A stretch of 12,321 bases of DNA from Gammaproteobacteria bacterium. Its GTDB lineage: Bacteria; Gemmatimonadota; Gemmatimonadetes; Longimicrobiales; Gaopeijiaceae. Both the position numbers and the translations under genes were made by a program. Numbering within the stretch: position 1 is the first letter of the stretch; each line of letters opens with the position of its first letter. This document shows, piece by piece, positions 5,249-12,321 of the stretch. The notes beneath the pieces were generated by a model. The model saw only the letters and a program-made list of their open reading frames with translations, had not been told where the DNA came from and made no database searches. The DNA lies in contig VYDD01000186.1 in assembly GCA_009843625.1 (NCBI GenBank), forward strand, positions 1-12,321, given 5' to 3'.

Positions 5249-6472
5249 ATGCACTCTCGTCCGCTCAGCACAACCACCCTCACCCTTCGAGCCCGGGTCG
5301 GTCGCATAGGGGCACTCGCCGCCCTTATCGCGGCCGTCCTCCTCCTCGCTCCCGAGCCCGCCTTCGCGCAGGAGTCCGTAGCGGATATGAGCTACGTCCT
5401 CAACACCTTCTCGTTCCTGATCTGGGGCGCGCTCGTGATGTGGATGTGCGCCGGCTTCACGATGCTGGAATCCGGTACCGTGCGGTCCAAGAACGCATCG
5501 ATGATCTGTCTCAAGAACATCGGCATCTACGCGATCGCCGGACTCACCTACTACTTCGTCGGCTACGGCCTGATGTATGTCGACGTGAGCGGCTTCATCG
5601 GGTCCATCGACCTCTTCTACGGCCCGTCGGCGGAGGAAATCGCGCTGCTCGGAGGCGACGAGAGCGCGCTGCCCGCCGTGGTCGAAAACGGCTACGCGGT
5701 CACTTCGGACTGGTTCTTCCAGATGGTCTTCGTGGCGACCACGGCCTCGATCGTCTCCGGGGCGCTCGCGGAGCGGGTCAACATGTGGGCCTTCTTCGCC
5801 TTCACCGCGATACTGACGGCCTTCATCTACCCGGTCATCGGCTCCTGGCACTGGGGCGGCGGCTGGCTCGCCGAGAGGGGCTTCCAGGACTTCGCCGGGT
5901 CCACTCTGGTGCACTCCACCGGGGGCTGGGCCGCGCTGGCCGGCGCGCTGGTGGTGGGGCCGCGCTGGGGCAGGTTCCGCAAGGACGGCACCGTCAAGGT
6001 CATGTCGCCCTCCAACATCCCGGCCGTCACGCTGGGGGTGTTCATCCTCTGGCTGGGCTGGTTCGGGTTCAACGGCGGTTCGCAACTCGCCCTGGACGGC
6101 GCGGTCAACGCCCTGGCCATGAGCAACATCCTGGTGAACACCAACCTGGCGGCCGCCGCGGGCGTGGTCACCGCACTCGCGGTCTCCCGGCCCATTCTCG
6201 GCAGGATCGACCTGTTCGCGGGGCTGAACGGCGCCCTCGCCGGCCTGGTCGCCATCACGGCCGGGCCCGACATCGTCGACGCCCGCTGGGCCGTCTTCAT
6301 CGGCGCCGTCGGCGCGGTCGTCTGCACCCTGGTCTCAAGTTCCTGGAGCAGCGGCGGATCGACGACGTGGTCGGCGCCGTCCCCGCGCACCTCTTCGCGG
6401 GCGTCTGGGGCACGCTGGCCACCTCGATCGCCGCCGGAGCCAACCTGGGCGTTCAGTTGCTCGGCGTCGTGA
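5249..6472 (+). CDS. amt: Ammonium transporter (Amt/MEP family), frame broken near its 3' end
   Basis: Inner-membrane trimeric channel that brings ammonium into the cell, matched functionally to glnA. The ATG at 5249 has CGGAG five bases upstream. Residues 1-40 form a signal peptide ending AFA-QES, common in this family. Hydrophobic segments follow up to L361, with DWFFQMVFVATTASIVSGALAER 154-176, DFAGSTLVHSTGG 214-226 (D214 and pore H222, equal to E. coli D160 and H168), LGWFGFNGGSQ 269-279 and NGALAGLVAITAG 327-339. From codon 362 the frame becomes unrelated sequence (SSSWSSGGSTT...) and stops at 6472 after 407 residues. The true continuation is one base back, from 6331. The truncated product lacks the second pore histidine and the last transmembrane helices, so as read it should not conduct. 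No glnB/glnK gene adjoins it. It is either a real lesion or a sequencing error. Confidence 0.9.
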   Translation: MHSRPLSTTTLTLRARVGRIGALAALIAAVLLLAPEPAFAQESVADMSYVLNTFSFLIWGALVMWMCAGFTMLESGTVRSKNASMICLKNIGIYAIAGLTYYFVGYGLMYVDVSGFIGSIDLFYGPSAEEIALLGGDESALPAVVENGYAVTSDWFFQMVFVATTASIVSGALAERVNMWAFFAFTAILTAFIYPVIGSWHWGGGWLAERGFQDFAGSTLVHSTGGWAALAGALVVGPRWGRFRKDGTVKVMSPSNIPAVTLGVFILWLGWFGFNGGSQLALDGAVNALAMSNILVNTNLAAAAGVVTALAVSRPILGRIDLFAGLNGALAGLVAITAGPDIVDARWAVFIGAVGAVVCTLVSSSWSSGGSTTWSAPSPRTSSRASGARWPPRSPPEPTWAFSCSAS

Positions 6473-6660
6473 GCGTGGGGGCGTTCGTCTTCGGGGTGTC
6501 GTTCGTGGTGTGGACGGTCCTGGAGAAGACCATGGGCGTCCGCGTGTCGCGCACCGTGGAGGAGCTGGGGCAGGATGCCGCCGAACTGGGACTGGAAGCC
6601 TATCCCGAGTTCGTGCTGATGGTGGATCCGGACGAGGGTCAGGACTACCGCGATCCCTAG
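6331..6660 (+). pseudogene. Displaced C-terminal part of the ammonium transporter
   Basis: Reading from GGT at 6331 restores the family sequence: GLKFLEQRRIDDVVGAVPAH, then LFAGVWGTLATSIAAG, a final membrane helix (VSVGAFVFGVSFVVWTVL) and a cytosolic tail of about 40 residues ending at TAG 6658-6660. The His in AVPAHLFAGVWG is the second twin-His pore residue (E. coli H318). It has no start codon or ribosome binding site of its own. Inserting one G into the GG at 6331-6332 joins both parts into a 470-residue protein of normal length. The reading frame has no other damage, so the lesion is recent or artefactual. Confidence 0.9.
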
Positions 6661-6693
6661 CCCACGTACGGCCAACAGGAGCACAACGGAACC

Positions 6694-8214
6694 TTGACTG
6701 CGTCCCGGCACGCATCCTTCGACCGCGCGTACCCTGACGTGTCCCAGCCCGGCGTGGCCGGGTCGGGGGGGTTCGCGCGCTACGAGGTCGACGCACGCTT
6801 TTACGACGAGATGTTCCGCGAAGACGGCGCCCTGCGCGGCGTATCGCGGCGTCTGGGCACGGCGCTTTCGAGGGCGTCGCCGGAGGATCTGGCGCAGCTT
6901 CAGGAAGGCGTTGCGCGCCGCTTCATCCACGAGGGGATCACCTTCACGGTCATCGGCGCGGACGAGGCTTCCGAGCAGATCATCCCCATCGACTGCGTTC
7001 CCCGCCTGCTGACGGCCGACGAATGGGACCACATCGACCGGGGCCTCAGGCAGCGACTGACCGCGCTCAACCTCTTCCTCAGGGACATCTACCACGACGG
7101 CAGGTCGCTGCGCGACGGGATCGTGCCTCCCGACCTGGTGCTGGGATGTCCCCAGTACCGCGTCGAGATGCGGGGCCTGCAGGTTCCCAACGACATCTAC
7201 GTCTCGGTCTGCGGGACCGATGTCGTGCGAACCCATGCGGGCTTCGCGGTGCTCGAGGACAATCTGCGGGTTCCCTCCGGGGTCTCGTACATGCTGGCCT
7301 GCCGGGTCGCCATGAAACAGGCGTTTCCCCGGCTGTACCGGGCACACAACGTGCGCGAGATCGCCCGCTATCCCGAGCAGCTCTACGCCACCCTCGCGTC
7401 GCTGGGATCCTGGGCGGGTACGCCCCGGGTGGCGGTGCTCTCCCCGGGCCGCTACAACTCCGCCTACTACGAGCACGCCTTCCTCGCCGGAGAGATGGGC
7501 GCCGACCTGGTGGAGGGGCGGGACCTGGTGGTGCACGACGGCATCGTGTACGCCCGCACCGTCACGGGGCTCAGGCGCATAGACGTCATCTACCGGCGCG
7601 TGGACGACGACTTCCTGGACCCGGTCACCTTCCGCTCCGACTCGCTGCTGGGGGTTCCAGGCCTCTTCCACGCGTACCGGGCGGGCAACGTGGTGATCGC
7701 CAACGCCCCGGGCACCGGCGTCGCCGACGACAAGGCGGTCTACGCCTACGTGCCGGACCTGATTCGCTACTTCCTCGACGAAGAGCCCATCCTGGCCAAC
7801 GTCGAAACCCACCTGTGCCGCACGCGCGAGGGGCTCGCGTACACCCTGGACAACCTCGAGCGGCTGGTGGTCAAGGAGGTGGGCGGATCGGGCGGATACG
7901 GAATGCTCGTCGGTCCGCATTCCACGGCCGCCGAGCGCGACAGGTACGCGGCGCGCCTGCGCAGCCACCCGGACAACTTCATCTCCCAGCCGGTGCTCGA
8001 TCTGTCGAGGGCGATGTGCTTCGTCGAAGGCAATCTGGAACCGCGCCACGTGGATGTCCGCCCGTTCGTGCTGCGGGGCCGCTCCGACACCTGGATCGCT
8101 CCCGGCGGCCTCTGCCGGGTGGCGCTCCGGAGGGGCGGGCTGGTGGTGAACTCCAGCCAGGGCGGAGGGTGCAAGGACCTCTGGGTTCTGCGTGACGGCC
8201 AGGTGCCCGACTGA
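6694..8214 (+). CDS. Circularly permuted ATP-grasp protein (DUF404/DUF407, COG2308)
   Basis: Predicted amide- or peptide-bond-forming ligase using ATP; the substrate is unknown. The 506 residues carry the family's signature blocks: YRVEMRGLQVPNDIYVSVCG 155-174, VLEDNLRVPSGVSY 186-199, ANAPGTGVADDKAVYAYVPDLIRYF 336-360, VVKEVGGSGGYGMLVGP 392-408, PRHVDVRPF 450-458 and NSSQGGGCKDLWVL 486-499. The TTG start is set by AGGAG twelve bases upstream (6677-6681). The spacing is long, so a later start (GTG 6739) cannot be excluded; residues before about 28 look unconserved. It lies 33 bases after amt and overlaps the next gene by one base (TGATG), so translation is coupled. Together with the next two genes it forms a widespread module proposed by comparative genomics to synthesise and process peptide-like products; biochemistry is lacking. 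Confidence 0.93.
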   Translation: MTASRHASFDRAYPDVSQPGVAGSGGFARYEVDARFYDEMFREDGALRGVSRRLGTALSRASPEDLAQLQEGVARRFIHEGITFTVIGADEASEQIIPIDCVPRLLTADEWDHIDRGLRQRLTALNLFLRDIYHDGRSLRDGIVPPDLVLGCPQYRVEMRGLQVPNDIYVSVCGTDVVRTHAGFAVLEDNLRVPSGVSYMLACRVAMKQAFPRLYRAHNVREIARYPEQLYATLASLGSWAGTPRVAVLSPGRYNSAYYEHAFLAGEMGADLVEGRDLVVHDGIVYARTVTGLRRIDVIYRRVDDDFLDPVTFRSDSLLGVPGLFHAYRAGNVVIANAPGTGVADDKAVYAYVPDLIRYFLDEEPILANVETHLCRTREGLAYTLDNLERLVVKEVGGSGGYGMLVGPHSTAAERDRYAARLRSHPDNFISQPVLDLSRAMCFVEGNLEPRHVDVRPFVLRGRSDTWIAPGGLCRVALRRGGLVVNSSQGGGCKDLWVLRDGQVPD

Positions 8215-9191
8215 TGCTCGCCCGGGCCGCAGCGGACTTCTACTGGATGGGGCGCTACTTCGAGCGCGCCGAGCACACCGCCCGCCTGCTCCGGTATCAG
8301 CTTGCGCGCCTCGTCGACACTCCCGCCGGCGAGCTGGCGGTGGGGTGGAGGGTGATCTACCGTGCCCTCGGACAGTCGGCGCCCATCACCCCCACCGTCA
8401 CGGACGAAGCCGAATCGTTCCTGCTCGCCGACGCCTATACGCTCGCCGCGAGCCTGGTCGAGGAGACCACCAACCCCGACTCCATCATTCGCTGCTGGAC
8501 CACGGCGCGGGACAACGCCAAGCAGCTCCGGCCCTGGCTCCCGGTCCGGGTCTGGACCTGTCTCAACCAGGGCTTCTTCTGGCTTCGCGACTGCGACTTC
8601 CCCGCCGCCTGGGCAACCGGACCGGCTGCGCTTGCGGGCGAGGCGATCGACCGGCTGCGGCTGCTGGCGGGGGTGGTGGAGGCCCGCATGCCCCGCGACG
8701 ACGCATGGCGCTTCCTGGAGCTAGGACGATTCGTGGAACGTCTCCAGCACCAGGCGGCCCTCCTGGACGCCTGGGACCGCATCGGCCAGGCTCCGGGCGA
8801 CGCGCCCTCGCTGTCGTGGGCGGGGCTCCTCCGGGTCTGCGCGGCCCATGAGTTCTACTGCCGCACCCACTCCATGGTGATCCGCCGGGGACCGGCGCTG
8901 GCGTTTCTGGCCCGCAACCCGGAGTTGCCCCAGTCGCTGTGCTTCGCGGTGCATCGCATCGAGCAGCTTCTTGCGGGCATCGACCCGAGGGGCGCGCGCT
9001 ATCCCCTGGCGGCTCCCCACCGCATGGTGCTGCGCCTGTCCGCAACCGTGGAAACGGACCCCGCAAGCGAGAACGATGCCGAAGGGGATGGAGGGTCGTT
9101 CGAGGCGCTGCTGACGGACAGCCGGGCGTTGCACGGCATCACCGTGTCGACGTACTTCGACTACCCCGTGGAAGCCGGGCTGCCGTCGTGA
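8214..9191 (+). CDS. Alpha-E domain protein (DUF403, COG2307)
   Basis: All-helical protein of unknown biochemical role that almost always travels with the circularly permuted ATP-grasp gene. Its 325 residues begin with the typical LARAAADFYWMGRYFERAEHTARLL (2-26, conserved Glu/Arg pair in RYFERAE). They also contain CWTTARDNAKQLR 94-106 and RDDAWRFLELGRFVERL 161-177. No signal peptide or membrane segment is evident, so it should be cytoplasmic. The ATG start overlaps the stop of the ATP-grasp gene by one base, and its own stop overlaps the next start by four bases, showing a tightly coupled operon. It is predicted to partner the ATP-grasp enzyme, possibly as substrate carrier or second catalytic part; this is inference. 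Confidence 0.92.
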   Translation: MLARAAADFYWMGRYFERAEHTARLLRYQLARLVDTPAGELAVGWRVIYRALGQSAPITPTVTDEAESFLLADAYTLAASLVEETTNPDSIIRCWTTARDNAKQLRPWLPVRVWTCLNQGFFWLRDCDFPAAWATGPAALAGEAIDRLRLLAGVVEARMPRDDAWRFLELGRFVERLQHQAALLDAWDRIGQAPGDAPSLSWAGLLRVCAAHEFYCRTHSMVIRRGPALAFLARNPELPQSLCFAVHRIEQLLAGIDPRGARYPLAAPHRMVLRLSATVETDPASENDAEGDGGSFEALLTDSRALHGITVSTYFDYPVEAGLPS

Positions 9192-10060
9192 GCGCGCGAT
9201 ACCGCATCCGGCACGAGCTCGAGTTCCGCTACGACGCTCCGGTGCGCGGATCGGTCATGACCCTCTTCCTGTCTCCGGTCCGGGATCGGCGCCAGCAACT
9301 GCGCAGCTTCTCCATCGAAACCGACCCCGGCGGAGCCGTGTTCGAGTTCAGGGGACCCTTCGGAAACCGCGGCCACTTCTTCGACCGGCCGGGCCACCAC
9401 CGCGCGCTCCGGATCGTCGCCCGCTCGCGCGTGGAGGTCTCGCCCCCCGAAGCGGTTCCCGGCGACCCGGGACCTGGTTCCTGGGAGGCGCTCGCGTCCG
9501 AGATCCGGGCGCCGGAGCTGTGGCTCATGCTGCAGCCAAGCCGCTTTGCGCAGCCTTCGTCGGCGGCTCTGGGCCGGTTCGTTTCCGCGCGCGGCATCGA
9601 GAAGAGAGACGATGTCATGGGGAGCATTCGCGCCCTGCTGGCGCGAATCTACGAGGCCTTCGAGTTTTCACCCGGCATCACCGCGGCCGACTCGCCCATC
9701 GAACATATCCTTGAGACCGGCCGGGGCGTGTGTCAGGACTATGCCCACGTCATGATCTCCGTCCTTCGCGGCTGGGGAGTACCCACCCGTTACGTTTCGG
9801 GCTATCTCGGTCCCCACGGCGACCTGACTTCAACCCACGAAAGCCATGCCTGGGTGGAATGCTGGTTGCCCGGGTCGGGATGGCGTGGTTTCGATCCCGC
9901 CAACAACTGCGACTGCGATGAGCGCCATGTGCGCGCCGCGGTAGGCAGGGACTACGCCGACGTGCCCCCGGTGCGGGGCGTCTTTCGCGGATCCGCCAAC
10001 TCCGCGCTCGCCGCGCGCGTGGAGGTGGTCCGGGACGGGCAGGACGGGATCGAGCAGTGA
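9188..10060 (+). CDS. Transglutaminase-like cysteine protease family protein (COG1305)
   Basis: Papain-fold enzyme predicted to cleave or transfer amide bonds. The GTG start (9188, GTGA overlap with the previous stop) gives 290 residues. The N-terminal bacterial transglutaminase beta domain (about 1-85, RYRIRHELEFRYDAPV at 4-19) precedes the catalytic domain. The triad is visible: C182 in RGVCQDYAHVM, H220 in ESHAWVE, D236 in FDPANN. No signal peptide or membrane segment is seen, so it acts in the cytoplasm. The frame extends upstream to 8939, but that part is alpha-E sequence in another frame. As third gene of the ATP-grasp/alpha-E operon it probably hydrolyses or transfers the product of the ligase. 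The proteasome-like Anbu peptidase that accompanies this trio in some genomes is not present in the window. Confidence 0.94.
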   Translation: MSARYRIRHELEFRYDAPVRGSVMTLFLSPVRDRRQQLRSFSIETDPGGAVFEFRGPFGNRGHFFDRPGHHRALRIVARSRVEVSPPEAVPGDPGPGSWEALASEIRAPELWLMLQPSRFAQPSSAALGRFVSARGIEKRDDVMGSIRALLARIYEAFEFSPGITAADSPIEHILETGRGVCQDYAHVMISVLRGWGVPTRYVSGYLGPHGDLTSTHESHAWVECWLPGSGWRGFDPANNCDCDERHVRAAVGRDYADVPPVRGVFRGSANSALAARVEVVRDGQDGIEQ

Positions 10061-10088
10061 GGAATTCAACCAGCGACTCAATGCCATA

Positions 10089-10095
10089 GAGGGGG
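10089..10095 (+). promoter_or_regulatory. Strong ribosome binding site of the porin gene
   Basis: The purine tract GAGGGGG ends four bases before the ATG at 10100. It is much stronger than the sites of neighbouring genes and fixes this start. The 39-base gap after the transglutaminase stop has no clear promoter, so read-through from the operon is possible. Confidence 0.55.
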
Positions 10096-10099
10096 AAGA

Positions 10100-10876
10100 A
10101 TGTTTGCGACCCGTAGTGTACGCGTCCTGTTGTCCACGGTCACCATTGCCCTGATTCTCTCGTTTGCAGGCCCGGTTCAGGGTCAGTCCGCGTCCATCGG
10201 CGCCGATGTCGTAAGCCGCTACGTATGGCGCGGCACCGACTTCGGGGAATCGATGTCCGTGCAGCCCGCGCTGACGCTCGGTTTCGGAGGTCTGGAGGTG
10301 GGCGCCTGGGGCTCCTATTCCATCTCCGCCTCGGGAGCCGGCGCCAACGAGAACGACATCTGGGCCACGTATACCGTCGCGGCCTCGAACGGCTCTTCGT
10401 TCTCGTTCGGGTTCACGGACTACTATTTCCCGGGCCCCGGGGCCGACGGTTTCTTCGTCACCGATGCCCACATACTCGAGCTGTCGGCTTCATTCACCGG
10501 GCCGGAGAGCTTCCCGATATCGCTCTTCGCCGGAAGGATGTCGCGCAACGACCCCGACAATTCCCTGTACCTGGAAGCCAGCATTCCCGTGTCGTCCTTC
10601 GAGGACGTCGACATGAGCCTGACGGCGGGGATGGTGGCAGGCGAGAGCGAGTTCTACGGGACGGAAGGGACCGCGTTCGTCAATCTGGGCATATCGGCCA
10701 GCAAGGATCTCGTCATCACCGACGACTTTGCGGTGCCGGTGACCGTCTCGTATATCCTCAACGCGAACCGCCCCGGCGACGACGAACACATGGGTCACGA
10801 TCACGAGCACGATCACGACCACGGGCCGGATCCCGACCGCGCGTTTCTGGTCTTCGGATTCAGTTTGTCGCCATAG
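10100..10876 (+). CDS. Putative outer-membrane porin, TorF/Gcw_chp-like, with a His-rich segment
   Basis: 258 residues. A signal peptide (about 1-29, hydrophobic 9-24, cleavage near VQG-QS) exports it. The mature start ASIGADVVSRYVWRGTDFG (31-49) is the family hallmark of these short predicted beta-barrels. Alternating hydrophobic/polar strands continue to the end (for example LEVGAWGSYSISAS 65-78 and FSFGFTDYYF 101-110), closing with AFLVFGFSLSP. The last residue is Pro rather than the usual aromatic. Between the last two strands lies HMGHDHEHDHDHGPDPD (230-246) with six histidines, a likely metal-binding loop facing outside or the periplasm. In some bacteria relatives lie near amt/glnK genes, which would suit the amt gene nearby; this link comes from general knowledge and is not proved here. 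The substrate is unknown. Confidence 0.75.
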   Translation: MFATRSVRVLLSTVTIALILSFAGPVQGQSASIGADVVSRYVWRGTDFGESMSVQPALTLGFGGLEVGAWGSYSISASGAGANENDIWATYTVAASNGSSFSFGFTDYYFPGPGADGFFVTDAHILELSASFTGPESFPISLFAGRMSRNDPDNSLYLEASIPVSSFEDVDMSLTAGMVAGESEFYGTEGTAFVNLGISASKDLVITDDFAVPVTVSYILNANRPGDDEHMGHDHEHDHDHGPDPDRAFLVFGFSLSP

Positions 10877-10934
10877 TTGGTCGGGGCCCCGTCCCTCCAA
10901 CAGAGCACAAGGGGCCGGAAACACCGGGACTCAG

Positions 10935-11555
10935 GTGGCCAACAGACATAGTGTAGCGGGCATCGTTCTCGCAGCCGGTTCTTCGACCCGAATGGGTCGG
11001 AACAAGCTTCTGCTTGAGGTGGCGGGCGAGACTCTGGTCCGGCGCGCGGTGCGGATCTCGAGGGAGGCGGGCCTGGACCCGGTGGTGGTGGTCACCGGAC
11101 ATGCGCGCGAGCGAATAGAGCGCGAGATCGCGGACCTGGACTGTACGCCCGTGTTCAACGCCGACCACCGTGCGGGCATCCAGACCTCGGCGGCCTCGGG
11201 TGTCGCCGGAGTCGCGGGCGCGTGCGACGCCGCCGTGGTCATGCTTGCCGACATGCCGTTCGTGACCGCGCGCATGCTGCGCACGCTGGTGGAGCGCTAC
11301 AACGCGGAGGCGCCGCCGCTGGTCGTGTCCCGGTACGGCGGCGAGGTGAACGCACCCCCGATGCTCTACGACCGGGTGCTCTTCCCCGAGGTGACCCGAA
11401 TGCGCGCGGGGTGCGGGCGGGAGGTGGTGCGGCGCCACTATGACCGGGCCGTTCAGGTCGACTGGCCGGCAGGCCGGTTGCGCGACCTCGACCGCCCGGA
11501 GGACTACGCGGAGGTGGTCGCCGAACTCGCCCGCGCCGAGGGGGACGGGAATTGA
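10935..11555 (+). CDS. MobA/MocA-like nucleotidyltransferase (molybdenum cofactor cytidylyl/guanylyl transfer)
   Basis: 206-residue NTP-transferase-fold protein. The nucleotide-binding loop LAAGSSTRMGRNKLL (12-26) is textbook for MobA-like enzymes. NADHRAGIQTSAASG (75-89), the metal-binding VMLADMPFV (102-110) and the C-terminal LRDLDRPEDYAEV (182-194) also fit MocA, which links CMP to molybdopterin for xanthine-dehydrogenase or CO-dehydrogenase-type enzymes. The downstream XdhC partner supports MocA over MobA. The GTG start has only a poor ribosome binding site, 58 bases after the porin stop. The gap (10877-10934) holds the palindrome CGGGGCCCCG at 10882-10891 and a small CCGG-AAACA-CCGG dyad, but no T-run terminator. 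The stop overlaps the xdhC start (TTGA). Confidence 0.85.
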   Translation: MANRHSVAGIVLAAGSSTRMGRNKLLLEVAGETLVRRAVRISREAGLDPVVVVTGHARERIEREIADLDCTPVFNADHRAGIQTSAASGVAGVAGACDAAVVMLADMPFVTARMLRTLVERYNAEAPPLVVSRYGGEVNAPPMLYDRVLFPEVTRMRAGCGREVVRRHYDRAVQVDWPAGRLRDLDRPEDYAEVVAELARAEGDGN

Positions 11556-12321
11556 CCGGCGACCTGCTGCGCCTGGCGGCGCGGATGGAGCGCGAGCGGC
11601 GGCCCTTCGCGCTGGCCACCGTGGTGCGCAGCGAGCGGCCCACCTCCGGCAAGCCGGGCAATGCGGCGCTGATCGACCCCGAGGGAACCATGCACGGATG
11701 GATCGGCGGGAGCTGCACCCGCTCGGAGGTGATCCGGCATGCGATGGAGGCGCTCCGCCTGGGGGAACCCCGGCTGCTGGCCTTCGGGGCCGACGAGGAG
11801 CGGCCCGACGATCTGGTGAGGGTATCCATGTCCTGCGCGAGCGGAGGAAAAGTGGAAGTGCACATCAACCCGGTGTTGCCGGCGCCCGTCCTGCTGGTGG
11901 CGGGTGACTCACCCGTGGCGCTCGCCCTGCTCAGGCTGGGGGGCGCGATGGGGTACCGGACGGTAGCGACCGCGTCCGCCAATGAGGCAATCAACGAGGA
12001 GTTGGCCGACGTTGCCGACGAGCGCGCGAAGGACCTCGCGGGCTGGGTGGGGATGCTGGCGTCCCGTCCTCCCGGAACGCGGTTCTTCGCGGTGGTGGCC
12101 ACCATGGGCCGCGAGGACGAGCGGACGCTCGCGTCGCTCGCGGGCGCCGCGCCCGACTACCTGGGCGTGGTGGCGTCCCCGAGGCGGATGCGGAGCGTGC
12201 GTGCGGTGCTGTCGGGTCTCGGGCTCGGCGATGACGCGATCGGCCGCATCCGCGGGCCCGCCGGGCTCGACCTGGGGGCTGAGCAGCCGGAAGAGATCGC
12301 GCTGAGCATCCTGGCGGAGAT
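11552..12321 (+). CDS. xdhC: XdhC/CoxI-family molybdenum hydroxylase maturation protein, 3' end outside window
   Basis: At least 256 residues in the window. Chaperone-like protein that binds sulfurated molybdenum cofactor and helps insert it into xanthine-dehydrogenase-type enzymes. The N-terminal XdhC/CoxI domain shows ATVVRSERPTSGKPGNAAL (22-40), WIGGSCTRSEVIRHA (50-64, Cys55) and VSMSCASGGKVEVHINP (91-107, Cys95). The Rossmann-type C-terminal domain begins near APVLLVAGDSP 111-121 and ends with GVVASPRRM 205-213 and GPAGLDLGAEQPEEIALSI 235-253. The TTG start overlaps the preceding stop by four bases, implying coupling; an ATG at residue 12 is the alternative. The frame is still open at the last base; by family length only a few dozen residues are missing. 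Confidence 0.9.
   Translation, partial: MTGDLLRLAARMERERRPFALATVVRSERPTSGKPGNAALIDPEGTMHGWIGGSCTRSEVIRHAMEALRLGEPRLLAFGADEERPDDLVRVSMSCASGGKVEVHINPVLPAPVLLVAGDSPVALALLRLGGAMGYRTVATASANEAINEELADVADERAKDLAGWVGMLASRPPGTRFFAVVATMGREDERTLASLAGAAPDYLGVVASPRRMRSVRAVLSGLGLGDDAIGRIRGPAGLDLGAEQPEEIALSILAE

Noticed and set aside
5054..6085. 343-residue minus-strand frame opposite amt
   Set aside because: Composition typical of a shadow frame; it covers the amt promoter and signal peptide.
6325..6345. Programmed ribosomal frameshift in amt
   Set aside because: No X-XXY-YYZ slippery heptamer and no evident downstream pseudoknot. A single missing G explains it more simply.
5827..8049. 740-residue open frame on the minus strand opposite amt and the ATP-grasp gene
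   Set aside because: No recognisable motif, and it runs across two known plus-strand genes. Long stop-free antisense frames are expected at this GC content.
8939..9187. Upstream extension of the transglutaminase frame
   Set aside because: These codons lie inside the alpha-E gene in another frame. The family's N-terminus begins right at the GTG at 9188.

Overview
The window is a high-GC chromosomal segment from a Gram-negative-type bacterium. It has a lipoprotein signal peptidase, a signal-peptide-bearing putative outer-membrane porin, densely packed genes and frequent GTG/TTG starts. A Gemmatimonadota-like or similar environmental lineage would fit, but this is an impression from gene content and composition, not a proven assignment. 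There is no integrase, transposase or CRISPR array, and the gene content looks like resident core and metabolic genes.

Layout. (1) 1-1119 (+): the 3' part of a CNNM/CorC-type DUF21-CBS membrane protein. (2) 1120-1408: a long leader with a promoter candidate and a strong hairpin followed by a T-rich tract, then glnA (type I-alpha glutamine synthetase, 1409-2824, +). (3) 2825-2916: two nested dyads between the converging glnA and lspA. (4) A minus-strand block read dusB (4962-3967), ssrA tmRNA (3880-3528), lspA (3507-2917). The tmRNA has a recognisable acceptor stem, T-arm, pseudoknot and tag frame (ANNHMALAA), and its 3' end lies only 20 bases before the lspA start. (5) 4963-5248: divergent regulatory region with a good promoter and a dyad before amt. 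(6) amt (ammonium transporter, +), broken by an apparent one-base deletion near 6331; the rest of the protein continues in another frame to 6660. (7) 6694-10060 (+): an overlapping three-gene operon of circularly permuted ATP-grasp protein, alpha-E protein and transglutaminase-like protease. (8) 10100-10876: a TorF/Gcw_chp-type putative porin with a His-rich segment. (9) 10935-12321: a MobA/MocA-like nucleotidyltransferase overlapping an XdhC/CoxI-family protein cut by the window end, a pair that usually serves maturation of molybdenum hydroxylases.

How it fits together. glnA and amt are the two classic ammonium-assimilation genes (uptake and fixation), here separated by an RNA-quality-control/tRNA-modification/lipoprotein block. 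The ATP-grasp/alpha-E/transglutaminase trio is a widespread but experimentally poorly understood module, predicted to build and cleave amide- or peptide-linked products. It is the least understood system in the window. The mocA-xdhC pair points to a molybdenum hydroxylase just beyond the right edge.
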